64,000 nt of DNA from contig NZ_PPXW01000001.1 of NCBI RefSeq assembly GCF_021655095.1, forward strand, positions 1,458,632-1,522,631, written 5' to 3'. Under the pieces are notes generated by a model. That model saw only the letters and a list, made by a program, of their open reading frames with translations. It was not told the origin of the DNA and did no database searches. The DNA comes from Clostridium sp. Cult1. Its GTDB lineage: Bacteria > Bacillota > Clostridia > Tissierellales > Tepidimicrobiaceae. The first letter of the stretch is position 1. Every line of letters starts with the position of its first letter. A program made the position numbers and the translations under genes. Positions 16,782-26,089 of the stretch are shown in pieces.

Positions 16782-18026
16782 ATGGAAGAGTATCAAAAGG
16801 TGTTAGATAAACTTGAAGTAGATAATATGATAGCATTTATCCAAGAGATAATTAGAATAAATAGTGTATATGATCCAGAAGTTGAAGGAGCTAATGAAGA
16901 GGAAGTAGCAAAATATATATATGATTTTTTACTAGAAGAGGGGTTTGAAGTATATATAGAAGAAGTAGTTCCTGGTAGACCTAATGTTATTGCCTTTCTA
17001 AGGGGAGAAGAGGAAGGTAAAACATTATTGTTTGAAGGGCATACAGATGTGGTTTCAGCAGGAGATATAGATAAATGGACCTATGATCCTTTTGGAGGCC
17101 AAATAGTGGAAGTAGATGGGAAAAAAAGAATTTATGGTCGAGGAGCTTGTGATACTAAACAGAATCTAGCAGCAGCTATATATGCAGTTAAGGCTATTAA
17201 GGACTCTAGTGTGAAATTTAAAGGGAATATTCTATTATGCATACCTGTAGATGAGGAAGGATTAATGATAGGTATAAAGGATTTTATCAAAAAAGGTTGG
17301 GCAGATAATGTAGATGCAGCAATAATATGCGAGCCAGAGGAAAAACATTTATGCATCTATCAAAAAGGTGCTATTCGTATAGGTATTTCCTTTAAAGGTA
17401 AGATGGCACATGGTTGTATGCCTTTAGCAGGAAATAACCCTAATTGGGCTGTGGGAAAAGTTATTAATGAATTAAGGAGACTAGAAAATTTTGAAAAAGA
17501 TCGATTAGGAAAACATGAATATTTAGGGTGGCCGAGCATTACCCCTACTGTAATACAAACCCCTATAAAGGGAATAGCCCAAATAAATGTAATACCTACC
17601 GATGCATATATGACTTTAGACATAAGGACAATACCGGGACAAGAACATGATGCCATTAAGAGACAGGTTCAAGGAATATTAGATAGGTTTAAGGAACAAT
17701 ATCGTTATGGCGATGAAAAATTTGATGCTTATATGGAAGTATTGGACGATAGGCCCTATACAGTTACTTCAAAGGATGAACCTGTTGTTAAAGCTGTGGC
17801 TAAAGCCTATGAGAATATTATGAAGGAAAAGCCTATCTATAACGGAGTTCCAGGAGCTACTGATGGTACCTTTTTAGCGGTAGAAAAGGGTATACCTGTT
17901 ATTGTGACGGGAGCGGGGGATAGGGAGGTTCCACATCAAGTAGATGAATGGTGTGAAATAGAGGATATTATAGAGATTAGTAAAATTTACATTTTAGCAG
18001 CTTTATACTATTTAAATGAGGAATGA
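16782..18026 (+). CDS. M20 family metallo-amidohydrolase (YgeY/ArgE/DapE-like)
   Basis: 414 residues with the M20 di-zinc pattern: 'FEGHTDVV', 'GRGACDTKQNL', 'PVDEEG', 'ICEPE' and a C-terminal 'VPHQVDEW'. It is close in layout to YgeY, annotated in purine/ureido degradation clusters. The enzyme hydrolyses an amide, carbamoyl or acyl-amino bond. In this cluster it is one of two M20 candidates for splitting pantothenate into pantoate and beta-alanine, or N-carbamoyl-beta-alanine into beta-alanine. The bond cut cannot be read from sequence. Confidence 0.88.
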   Translation: MEEYQKVLDKLEVDNMIAFIQEIIRINSVYDPEVEGANEEEVAKYIYDFLLEEGFEVYIEEVVPGRPNVIAFLRGEEEGKTLLFEGHTDVVSAGDIDKWTYDPFGGQIVEVDGKKRIYGRGACDTKQNLAAAIYAVKAIKDSSVKFKGNILLCIPVDEEGLMIGIKDFIKKGWADNVDAAIICEPEEKHLCIYQKGAIRIGISFKGKMAHGCMPLAGNNPNWAVGKVINELRRLENFEKDRLGKHEYLGWPSITPTVIQTPIKGIAQINVIPTDAYMTLDIRTIPGQEHDAIKRQVQGILDRFKEQYRYGDEKFDAYMEVLDDRPYTVTSKDEPVVKAVAKAYENIMKEKPIYNGVPGATDGTFLAVEKGIPVIVTGAGDREVPHQVDEWCEIEDIIEISKIYILAALYYLNEE

Positions 18027-18063
18027 CTAAAAGTGAAATATTAATTGGGAAGGAGGTGATTTA

Positions 18064-18987
18064 TTGCGAATAGCTATTATTGGTTCTGGTGCTATGGGAA
18101 GTCTTTATGGTGGTTATTTATCTAAAGGGGATAATGAAGTATATCTAGTGGATATTTGGGAGGAGCATATAAATAGAATAAATGACAAAGGTTTGATAAT
18201 TGTAGAGGATAATATTGAACTAATGACAAAACCTAGAGGGATCACTGACTCCAAAGGTATAGGCCCTGTGGATTTAGTTATAGTTTTTGTTAAATCTACC
18301 CATACAAAAAATGCTATTGAAAATAATTTATCTATTATTGGGCCAAGAACTATGGTGTTATCCTTACAGAACGGCTATGGAAATGCAGATGGGATTGGTC
18401 AGTATGTACCAGAAAATAATATTATTTTGGGAACTACATCTCATGGGGCAACTATGATTCAACCTGGCAAGATAAGGCATGCTGGGAAAGGTAAAACTTA
18501 TATTGGAAAGCTAATAGGAATTAATGATGAAAATGTCACTATAATAAGAAATGTTTTAAACGAAGCTGGTTTTGAAACAATTATATCAGACAATGTAATG
18601 GAGTTAGTTTGGTCTAAATTGTTAGTAAATGTTGGTATAAATGCTTTGACTGCTATTCTTGAAATAAGAAATGGTAAGTTATTAAAATGGGAAGAAAGTA
18701 AAGAATTATTAACTTTAGCAGTTTCCGAAGGAGTTAAAGTTGCCAATGGATTAGGATTAGACTTTAGTAAGGAAGAAGTAATTTCTAGTGTAATAAATGT
18801 AGCAAAAACCACTGGAGAAAACAAATCTTCTATGTTGCAAGATATATTGAATGGAAGAAAGACTGAAATAGAGAAGATTAATGGCGCTATAGTAAAAGAA
18901 GGAGAAAAGTTAGGTTTAGATACACCAGTAAATAGAGTTTTGATGGATATGATTAAAGTTAAGGAGAAGTTAGCAAGAGATGTTTAA
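18064..18987 (+). CDS. panE: 2-dehydropantoate 2-reductase (ketopantoate reductase), PanE
   Basis: 307 residues. N-terminal NAD(P) fold 'IIGSGAMGSLYGGYL'; catalytic Lys185 in 'WSKLLVNVGINALTAI'; the signature 'SSMLQDILNGRKTEIEKING' with Glu268. The family interconverts ketopantoate and D-pantoate. The TTG start follows GGAGGTGAT. In biosynthesis it works with panB, C and D; here it lies with a pantothenate importer and degradative enzymes and no panC/panD, so the oxidation of pantoate to ketopantoate is proposed (inference). 'HATM' and related stretches are normal for the family. Confidence 0.9.
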   Translation: MRIAIIGSGAMGSLYGGYLSKGDNEVYLVDIWEEHINRINDKGLIIVEDNIELMTKPRGITDSKGIGPVDLVIVFVKSTHTKNAIENNLSIIGPRTMVLSLQNGYGNADGIGQYVPENNIILGTTSHGATMIQPGKIRHAGKGKTYIGKLIGINDENVTIIRNVLNEAGFETIISDNVMELVWSKLLVNVGINALTAILEIRNGKLLKWEESKELLTLAVSEGVKVANGLGLDFSKEEVISSVINVAKTTGENKSSMLQDILNGRKTEIEKINGAIVKEGEKLGLDTPVNRVLMDMIKVKEKLARDV

Positions 18988-19010
18988 TTACTACAATAAT
19001 AATAAAATCA

Positions 19011-19039
19011 TTGACACCAAAAGTAATATCATTTAAAGT
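19011..19039 (+). promoter_or_regulatory. sigma-A-type promoter before the YhdT-PanF genes
   Basis: Consensus TTGACA (19011-19016), 17-base spacer and TAAAGT (19034-19039). It would give the transporter genes a start of their own inside the cluster. Confidence 0.5.
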
Positions 19040-19110
19040 TATTAAATTATAAAGAGGGGAGGTAAAACTGTCCGTTATTTCTTAAATTAGATGTATAAGG
19101 AGGGAGCTCT

Positions 19111-19431
19111 ATGTCTATAGGTGACAATGATAAAAAATTTATTGAAGATCCTAGATATAAGCAATGTAATAAAGAAGCTATTTATGCAGGTGCTCTTGGT
19201 ATACTCAATGTAGTCTGGTGGTATGCTTGGGGATATGGTCTTGGTTCAAAGCCTGTCGAAGAATATTCTTATATAATGGGTTTACCTACTTGGTTTTTTA
19301 TGAGTAGTGTTGTAGGTGCCATATTGTTTACTATTTTAACTTTTATAATGGTAGATAAATTTTTCAAGAATATGCCACTTGAAGATATGGATGAAGATGA
19401 AGCTAAGGAATTCTCTGGGGAGGTGAGATAA
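19111..19431 (+). CDS. yhdT: YhdT (DUF997) family membrane protein, partner of PanF
   Basis: 106 residues with two membrane spans ('AIYAGALGILNVVWWYAWGY' and 'WFFMSSVVGAILFTILTF'). The 'NVVWWYAWGYG' block is the DUF997 hallmark. In many bacteria yhdT lies directly before panF, as here, where its TAA overlaps the PanF ATG by one base. Role unknown, presumably assembly or function of the symporter. GGAGGGAG ribosome site. Confidence 0.88.
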   Translation: MSIGDNDKKFIEDPRYKQCNKEAIYAGALGILNVVWWYAWGYGLGSKPVEEYSYIMGLPTWFFMSSVVGAILFTILTFIMVDKFFKNMPLEDMDEDEAKEFSGEVR

Positions 19432-20921
19432 TGGCAGGTTTAAATATATCGGTATTAGTTGCCTTAGTTATTTATTTTATCGGTGTATTTTTAGTTGGAT
19501 TTTACTCAATGAAACATGTTTCTAAAGCGAGAACAGCCCCTACTGGAGAAGGTTTTTTAGATGAATTTTTAATTAGTGGTAGAGATTTAGGTGGATTTGT
19601 ACTTGCAATGACTATGGTTGCAACATATTTAAGTGCAGGTAGTTTTATTGGCGGACCTGGTACAGCTTATACTCAAGGGTTAGGTTGGGTGTTTTTAGCT
19701 ATGACCCAGATGCCCACTGGTTATTTTACATTATCAGTATTAGGTAAAAAGTTTGCCATAGTTGCAAGGAAAATAAATGCGGTAACAATAACTGATTTTA
19801 TAAGAGCAAGATATAAGAGTAAACCTCTTGTAATTATCGTATCTCTATCTATTATATTTTTCTTTATAGCGGCAATGGCAGCCCAGTGGATAGGGGCAGC
19901 TAGACTTTTGGAAGGTTCAGTTGGATTACCTTATGTAACTGCATTATCTATATTTGCAATAACAGTAATAGTATATACTACTATTGGCGGTTTTAGGGCT
20001 GTTGCATTAACGGATACTCTACAAGGGATTATTATGACAATGGGGACAATAATTCTATTTGTTGTTGCAGTACAAGCAGGGGGAGGAATTAGTAATATTG
20101 TAACTAATATGAGGGAAATAAACCCTGGTTTAATATCGCCTTTTGGTGTAACAGAAGGGTTTATGACCAAGGCTTATGTTACTTCCTTTTGGATCTTAGT
20201 AGGTTTTGCTATAGTAGGTCTTCCAAGTGTTGCTGTAAGAGCTATGTCTTATAAGGATACCAATAGTTTACATCGTGGTATAAAATATGGAACCATTATA
20301 TCAATGATACTATTGCTATTGATGCATTTAGTTGGTGCCTTTGGAACGACTTTGGTTTCCGGGATAGAATCTGGAGATTTAGTAGTACCAACTTTAACGG
20401 TAGATTTGTTCCCAGGATGGGTAGCAGGTTTAATATTAGCAGGACCATTAGCTGCTGTTATGTCTACAGTAGATTCCCAACTATTAATTGTAGTAGGTGC
20501 TATGGTTAATGATCTTTATGCAAATTACATTAGACCAGGGGATAGAAAGGATACAGCAAAAATATCTAAGGTTAGTTTTATAGCTACATTAATTATTGGA
20601 CTGATTATATTCTTAGTAGCATTAAATCCACCAGAATTAATGGTGTGGTTAAATCTTTATGCTAACGCTGGTTTGATTTCAACATTTTTGTGGCCAGTAA
20701 TATTAGGACTTTATTGGAAAAAAGCAAACAAAGAAGGTGCTCTTGCTTCAATGATAGTTGGAATAGGAAGTTATATATTGTTTAGCTATAAATGGCCAAG
20801 ACCATTAGGGATGCATACCATAGTTTTACCATTAATATTATCATTGATAGCTTTCATTATCGTTTCTAATATAACTGAAGAGCCATCTCAGGAAATAATT
20901 GAGATTTTCTGGGGCGTTTAA
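19431..20921 (+). CDS. panF: sodium/pantothenate symporter PanF
   Basis: 496 residues, sodium:solute symporter family, about 13 helices. Blocks such as 'RDLGGFVLAMTMVATYLSAG', 'SFIGGPGTAYTQGLGWVFLA', 'LGKKFAIVARKINAVTITDF' and 'YTTIGGFRAVALTDTLQGI' follow E. coli PanF closely. It imports pantothenate with Na+. Its coupling to PanE, two amidohydrolases and PanB is the main reason to propose pantothenate as the substrate of the whole cluster. Followed by overlapping hairpins before the next gene. Confidence 0.9.
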   Translation: MAGLNISVLVALVIYFIGVFLVGFYSMKHVSKARTAPTGEGFLDEFLISGRDLGGFVLAMTMVATYLSAGSFIGGPGTAYTQGLGWVFLAMTQMPTGYFTLSVLGKKFAIVARKINAVTITDFIRARYKSKPLVIIVSLSIIFFFIAAMAAQWIGAARLLEGSVGLPYVTALSIFAITVIVYTTIGGFRAVALTDTLQGIIMTMGTIILFVVAVQAGGGISNIVTNMREINPGLISPFGVTEGFMTKAYVTSFWILVGFAIVGLPSVAVRAMSYKDTNSLHRGIKYGTIISMILLLLMHLVGAFGTTLVSGIESGDLVVPTLTVDLFPGWVAGLILAGPLAAVMSTVDSQLLIVVGAMVNDLYANYIRPGDRKDTAKISKVSFIATLIIGLIIFLVALNPPELMVWLNLYANAGLISTFLWPVILGLYWKKANKEGALASMIVGIGSYILFSYKWPRPLGMHTIVLPLILSLIAFIIVSNITEEPSQEIIEIFWGV

Positions 20922-20966
20922 ATAATCCTACCTAGCTTCATTATTAGGATTATTAATGAAGCTAGG
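20921..20966 (+). terminator. two mutually exclusive hairpins after panF (terminator/attenuator-like)
   Basis: AATAATCCTA (20921-20930) pairs with TAGGATTATT (20945-20954); CCTAGCTTCATTA (20931-20943) pairs with TAATGAAGCTAGG (20954-20966). The order is A-B-A'-B', so only one stem can form fully. The second stem is followed by GTTTG only, a weak terminator. This may tune read-through into the second M20 gene. Confidence 0.6.
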
Positions 20967-21008
20967 TTTGTATTGGATACCTATTGGCAAAATGGAGGGG
21001 ATTGTCTA

Positions 21009-22289
21009 ATGAAAGATTATAAAGGGATAAAAAATGCTATAGATGAAGCTGTAGAAAGCTTAGAAAACGAATTAATTGAATTTGCCCAGGAAATTGTACG
21101 AATTCCGACAGAGAATCCACCTGGAAGATATTATCCTAAATGTGCTGAGATAATTGGGAATATGATGAAAAGGATAGGTTGTGAAGTAGAATATATTAAT
21201 GTTCCAGAGGAATTATTACCTAAATTAGCGCCAAAAGGAGAAAGTCTTCCAAGGGTAAATGTAATTGGTAGATATAAAGGGACCCGTGATAGACCTAATA
21301 TACATTTTTCTGGGCATTATGATGTAGTACCTGCTGGGGATGGATGGTCTGTAGACCCATATGAAGCAGTTGTAAAAGATGGTAAATTATATGGTAGAGG
21401 TTCTTCTGATCAAAAATCTGGTATTGTCTCCCAAATATTCGCTATCTATGCTCTTAAAAAAGCAGGGATAAAGTTAAAGGGAACCATTATATCAAGTGCT
21501 ACTCCAGATGAAGAAACTGGAGGAGAAGCAGGAATGGGTTATTTGGTTAAAGAAGGATATTTGAACAAGGAAAATACAGACTACTGTGTAATAACGGAAT
21601 GTTTAGATGTGGATAAGGTATGTCTTGGGCATAGGGGTACTTTATGGTTTGAGTTGACAACAAAAGGGGTTCAAAGTCATGGTAGTATGCCTTATGAAGG
21701 AGTGAATGCCATTGAAAATATGGTAAAAGTAATAAATGCTATTGATAAGAAAATTAGACCGTTATTAATGGCAGATTCTAAATATCCTATCCAACCTGTA
21801 GAATGTAGAAAAAGTACATTAACAATTACGACTGTAGAGGCTGGGAATAAGGTCAATACGGTTCCAAATCGTTGTAAAGCTACATTCGACTGGCGCCTTA
21901 TCCCTGAACAAAGTGTATCCTGGGCAAAAGAAAAGATATTATCTATATGCGAGGAATTAAAAAGCAAGGATCCTAATTTTGATTATGAATTTAATGTAAT
22001 CATGGAAGTTGAGCCTACCATAGTTCCTGATGATACAGATGTTGTAAATGCTTTCTTGAAAGCTGGAAATGAATATTTAGGAAAAGAAATGGATTTTTCA
22101 CTAAGTCCTGGAAGTGATGACCAGAAATATGTAGTGAAAGAAGGGAATATGGAAGAATGCATAGTATATGGACCAGGACCATTAGTATTAGCCCACAAGG
22201 TAGATGAATACGTGAAAATAGAGGATATGAAAAATTCTGCAAAGATTATGGCCTTAGCTACCGCCATGTTATTAGGAGTTGAAGAGTGA
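21009..22289 (+). CDS. second M20 family metallo-amidohydrolase
   Basis: 426 residues: 'FSGHYDVVPAGDGW', 'GRGSSDQKSG', 'TPDEETGG', 'ITECLD' and 'LAHKVDEY' supply the M20 zinc ligands and catalytic acids. It differs clearly from the M20 enzyme at 16782 (for example 'ECLD' against 'CEPE'), so the two probably cut different amides. GGAGGGG at 20994-21000 fixes the start at ATG 21009 rather than the upstream TTG. Candidate pantothenate amidohydrolase or peptide deacylase; unresolved. Confidence 0.87.
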   Translation: MKDYKGIKNAIDEAVESLENELIEFAQEIVRIPTENPPGRYYPKCAEIIGNMMKRIGCEVEYINVPEELLPKLAPKGESLPRVNVIGRYKGTRDRPNIHFSGHYDVVPAGDGWSVDPYEAVVKDGKLYGRGSSDQKSGIVSQIFAIYALKKAGIKLKGTIISSATPDEETGGEAGMGYLVKEGYLNKENTDYCVITECLDVDKVCLGHRGTLWFELTTKGVQSHGSMPYEGVNAIENMVKVINAIDKKIRPLLMADSKYPIQPVECRKSTLTITTVEAGNKVNTVPNRCKATFDWRLIPEQSVSWAKEKILSICEELKSKDPNFDYEFNVIMEVEPTIVPDDTDVVNAFLKAGNEYLGKEMDFSLSPGSDDQKYVVKEGNMEECIVYGPGPLVLAHKVDEYVKIEDMKNSAKIMALATAMLLGVEE

Positions 22290-22320
22290 CTAAAAATAAA
22301 GTTCAAAGGGGGTAAATTTG

Positions 22321-23953
22321 ATGAAACCTGCTATGGATAACATGAAATACGCAAAGAGTTTTAAAGAGCAGTTAACATTTAGAGGTATTATAATCGGAGC
22401 AATAGGAGCAGTTATCATTACTACTAGTTCTATGTATGTTGCTTTAAGGATGGGTGCATTACCTTGGCCAACTATTTTTTGTTGCAGTTATGTCTATGAC
22501 CATATTAAGACTTATGAAAAATACTAATCTAAATGAAATCAATGTTACTCATACGGCTATGTCAGCAGGGGGGATGGTAGCTGGAGGATTAGCCTTTACT
22601 ATTCCAGGGATTTGGATGCTTGATCAAGGGGCAGAGGTTAGTTTTGTGGCCTTATTAGCTGTAACCTTATCTGGAGCAATTTTAGGGGTCATATTTACAG
22701 CATTGATAAGGAAATATTTTATAGAAGGTGAAAAATTACCTTTCCCTATGGGAATTGCTGCATCTGAAACTGTTCTTGCAGGAGATGAAGGAGGAGGAAA
22801 AGCTAAGATCCTATTTTCTACCCTAGGGCTTACGGCAGTTTTTACAGCAATTAGAGATTGGTTTGGCAAAATACCAGGAGCTTGGTTGCCAGAAAAGTTA
22901 GCTGCGAAGAATATATTCTTTGGATTATGGGTATCCCCTATGGCAGTCGGAATTGGATATTTAATTGGACCTTTGTTTACAGGTGTATGGTTTTTAGGAG
23001 CTGTAATTTCTTATTTTTTCTTAATACCTATAGGGGTGAAGGTAGGTTGGTTTGCCGATGTAGGGGTAGCTACTGCTTTTAAAGATAGTTTAGGTATTGG
23101 TCTTATGGTAGGTACTGGAATTGGTATATTAGTAAAGGGAATACTTCCTAAAGCAAAAGAGATTTATGGACCAATGATAAGTGGAAAAGCAGCAAAAGAA
23201 GGCGGAGTAAATATGAAATGGATACCAATGGCATTGGTAGCAATAGCTTTCCTATTAACTGTATTTACTAATATGGGGTTTATTGCCTCCGTTTTAACTA
23301 TATTAGGAGTATGGCTAACTACAGCTATGGCAGCTTCAATAACCGGGCAAACCGGGATTAACCCAATGGAGATATTTGGTATAATAGTATTGTTAGTTGT
23401 TAAAGCAATAACGAAAATTGGCGGTGTGGAAGCATTCTTAGTTGCAGGTGTAGTTGCCGTAGCTAGCGGATTAGCTGGAGATGTGTTAAACGATTTTAAA
23501 TCAGGATATATATTAAAAACCGATCCAAAAGCTCAGTTAATTGCTGAAACCATAGGGGGAGTAATTGGTGCTGTTGTATCTGTTATTGTAATGTTTGTTA
23601 TGTATAAAGCCTATGGAACTATGGGTCCAGGGACTGAGTTGCCAGCACCTCAAGCTTATGCTGTATCCACTATGGTTGGTGGTTTACCAAATACAGGTGC
23701 TTTTATTGCTGGCCTTGTAATTGGATTTGTATTATATATCCTCAATATACCAGGAATGACTTTAGGTATTGGCATATATTTACCTATGTTCATATCAACT
23801 ACCGCATTTTTAGGAGGATTAATTCATCTTGTAGTTTCCAAGACAAAACCAAAACTATTAGATAAAGGCACTATAGTTTCATCAGGATTATTAGGTGGAG
23901 AAGGGGTTACGGGAGTATTAATTGCAATTATCCAGGTATTGACAATGTCATAA
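22321..23953 (+). pseudogene. OPT family oligopeptide transporter, frameshifted in a T run
   Basis: The first frame gives 'RGIIIGAIGAVIITTSSMYV' and 'GALPWPTIF', then goes off into a non-homologous tail ending at 22527. The +1-shifted frame resumes with 'VAVMSMTILRLMKNTNLNEI' and runs to 23953 with many membrane helices of the OPT family. Removing one T from the six-T run at 22475-22480 joins them as 'PWPTIFVAVMS', a 543-residue protein. So the gene is either broken, read by frameshifting, phase-variable, or a sequencing error. A GGGGG ribosome site precedes ATG 22321. OPT proteins import oligopeptides or chelates. Confidence 0.85.
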
Positions 23954-23969
23954 AAGGAGGGGCTGAGTT

Positions 23970-24950
23970 ATGGAAGAGTATAAAATGGAAGAAATACCAT
24001 TTACTCATATTGATGGTATAAAGGTAGGTCATGTTCAGGATTTTAAAGCTGCTACAGGTTGTACAGTCATAATATGTGAAGGAGGAGCAACAGCTGGCGT
24101 CGATGTAAGGGGAGGTTCTCCTGGAACTAGGGAGACAGATCTATTAGATCCACAAAATTTAGTAGATAAAATCCATGCAGTAATGTTGTCTGGAGGATCA
24201 GCCTTTGGGCTAGATGCAGCTTCTGGAGCTATGAAATATTTAGAAGAAAGGGATATTGGATTTGATGTACAGGTAACTAAAGTACCTATAGTATGTAGTG
24301 CAGTGTTGTTTGATTTGGTAGTAGGGGATTATAGGGTAAGACCAGATTTTAATATGGGATATAAAGCTTGTACTAATGCAACAGATAAGGAATGTCCTAA
24401 TGGTAATATAGGAGCTGGAACTGGTGCTACTGTAGGGAAGTTTTTAGGAATAGAAAGGGCAATGAAAGGGGGATTAGGTTCTTATGCTCTGCAAATAGGG
24501 GATTTAAAGGTAGGTGCTATTGTAGCAGTTAATGCTTTAGGGGATATAATAGACCCAGAAACGGGAGAGATTTTAGCTGGTTTACTAGATGAAGATGGGA
24601 AAAAATTAGTTGGAACAGAAAATGTAATGGCTGAAAAATACTCAGAAAAGAAGAATGTTTTTAGCGGGAATACTACTATAGGTGTTGTGGCTACTAATGG
24701 AATATTTACAAAAGCCGAAGCTAATAAATTAGCATCCATGTCCCATAACGGCTATGCTAGAACCATGAGACCAGCTCATTCTATATTCGATGGAGATACA
24801 ATATTCACTATGGCTACGGGTAAAGTGAAAGCAGATATTAATGTGGTGGGATTTTTAGCCGCAAGAACTATGGAGAGAGCAGTGATAAATGCAATTAAAT
24901 CTGCAGAATCAGCTTATGGATTTAAGGCTTATAGGGAATTACGGAGTTAA
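23970..24950 (+). CDS. P1 family N-terminal-nucleophile peptidase (DmpA/NylC-like)
   Basis: 326 residues. 'GTRETDLLDPQNLVDKIHAV', 'MLSGGSAFGLDAASG' and 'GNIGAGTGATVGK' are family blocks. The self-cleavage site is 'GNTTIGVVATNG', with cleavage expected between N234 and T235 so that T235 becomes the nucleophile. Relatives cleave beta-aminopeptides (BapA/DmpA) or nylon oligomers (NylC), that is, amides of unusual amino acids. In this cluster an amide involving beta-alanine is an attractive substrate (inference). GGAGGGG ribosome site, 17 bases after the OPT gene. Confidence 0.9.
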   Translation: MEEYKMEEIPFTHIDGIKVGHVQDFKAATGCTVIICEGGATAGVDVRGGSPGTRETDLLDPQNLVDKIHAVMLSGGSAFGLDAASGAMKYLEERDIGFDVQVTKVPIVCSAVLFDLVVGDYRVRPDFNMGYKACTNATDKECPNGNIGAGTGATVGKFLGIERAMKGGLGSYALQIGDLKVGAIVAVNALGDIIDPETGEILAGLLDEDGKKLVGTENVMAEKYSEKKNVFSGNTTIGVVATNGIFTKAEANKLASMSHNGYARTMRPAHSIFDGDTIFTMATGKVKADINVVGFLAARTMERAVINAIKSAESAYGFKAYRELRS

Positions 24951-24976
24951 ATAAATTAAAAATGGGGGGATAATAA

Positions 24977-25993
24977 ATGAAACGTAGTTTTAATAAAAAA
25001 ACTTTGCTCATGACTTTGATGGTCTTTGCCATTATGGCGAGCACAGTATTTGCTAGACCAATACTTAAAACCATACAAGTAGATGATAGTTTAATTGAAA
25101 TTCAATTGAATGGTAAAGACATTATATTTGAGGATGATGAAAAACCATTTATATATAATGGCAAAACCTACGTTCCCATAAGAACATTCGCTGAACAGGA
25201 TAACAAAAAAGTGTCTTGGGATGCTAAAAATAACAGAGTTGTTATAGAAGATGGTAGTAAAATATCCAGTGATCCGCGATTGGAGCAAAATGTTTCGGGA
25301 ACATTATGGCTAATGTCTGGTGAAAACAGGGCTAATAGTTATCAAGTGTTTAATTTGGCAAAAATGTTGTATGATAAAGCTTTAGAAGGGAATAAAGGTG
25401 AAGAAAAACTTGCGGTTATTGTGGATATTGACGATGCTATAATAGATAGTACATCTTATACCTGTCAATTAATGGGTGGCAAAGAATGGACTACTCAAGC
25501 TTGGGAAGAATGGGTGGCATCGGATTTACCAAAAGCCATACCAGGTTCGGTAGAATTCTTAAATTATGTCGTAGATAACGGTGGTGAAGTATTTTATATT
25601 ACCAACAGATGGCCTGCAATTAGGGAAGCCACTCTGGAAAGTCTTGAAAAACTTGGATTCCCAATAGATAATGAAAAGCACCTTTTTGTTAGGGAAGATG
25701 GGACTCCCTCTAGCAAAGAAAGTAGAAGAAATGTAGTAGAAAAAGATTACGAAGTTGTATTATTGATAGGTGATAATTTAGAAGATTTTTCTGATGCATT
25801 TTCACCTTCTTTAGGATTGGAAGGAAGAGCTAAAGCCGTAGATGAATTTAAAGAAAAATGGGGAACAAAATTTTTAGTTTTACCTAATCCTATGTACGGA
25901 GACTGGGAAAAAGCCATAATAAACAATGAAAAGGGATTGAGCATAGAAGAAACTATTGAAAGAAGAAGAGAAGTTCTGTTAAAAAATCAATAA
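24977..25993 (+). CDS. exported HAD class C-type acid phosphatase with N-terminal copper-amine-oxidase-like domain
   Basis: 338 residues. Signal peptide ends near 'STVFARP'. Residues about 30-95 ('YNGKTYVPIRTFAEQ', 'WDAKNNRVVIEDG') match the Cu_amine_oxidN1 wall-associated fold. The rest is a P4/class C acid phosphatase: 'IVDIDDAIID' with Asp150 and Asp152, 'YITNRW' and 'VLLIGDNLEDFSDAF'. The usual DxDET motif reads D-I-D-D-A, losing the Thr. It would remove phosphate from nucleotides or phosphopantothenate-like compounds outside the cell before import; the substrate is inferred from neighbours. Confidence 0.85.
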   Translation: MKRSFNKKTLLMTLMVFAIMASTVFARPILKTIQVDDSLIEIQLNGKDIIFEDDEKPFIYNGKTYVPIRTFAEQDNKKVSWDAKNNRVVIEDGSKISSDPRLEQNVSGTLWLMSGENRANSYQVFNLAKMLYDKALEGNKGEEKLAVIVDIDDAIIDSTSYTCQLMGGKEWTTQAWEEWVASDLPKAIPGSVEFLNYVVDNGGEVFYITNRWPAIREATLESLEKLGFPIDNEKHLFVREDGTPSSKESRRNVVEKDYEVVLLIGDNLEDFSDAFSPSLGLEGRAKAVDEFKEKWGTKFLVLPNPMYGDWEKAIINNEKGLSIEETIERRREVLLKNQ

Positions 25994-26089
25994 TATTCAT
26001 ACTGATGATTTTGCTCTAGTTTTCGCACAATTATTAGCAAGGTATATGAGCGGATACAGTTAGCAACACTATTGAAAGGGGACATCAAA

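Noticed and set aside
20921-20966. Classical H-type pseudoknot
   Set aside because: The stems would need loops of zero or one base across 10-13 bp, which is not feasible; treated as alternative hairpins.
22318-22527. Independent 69-residue membrane protein
   Set aside because: Its first 50 residues are the true N-terminus of the OPT transporter; the tail after the T run has no relatives I recognise.
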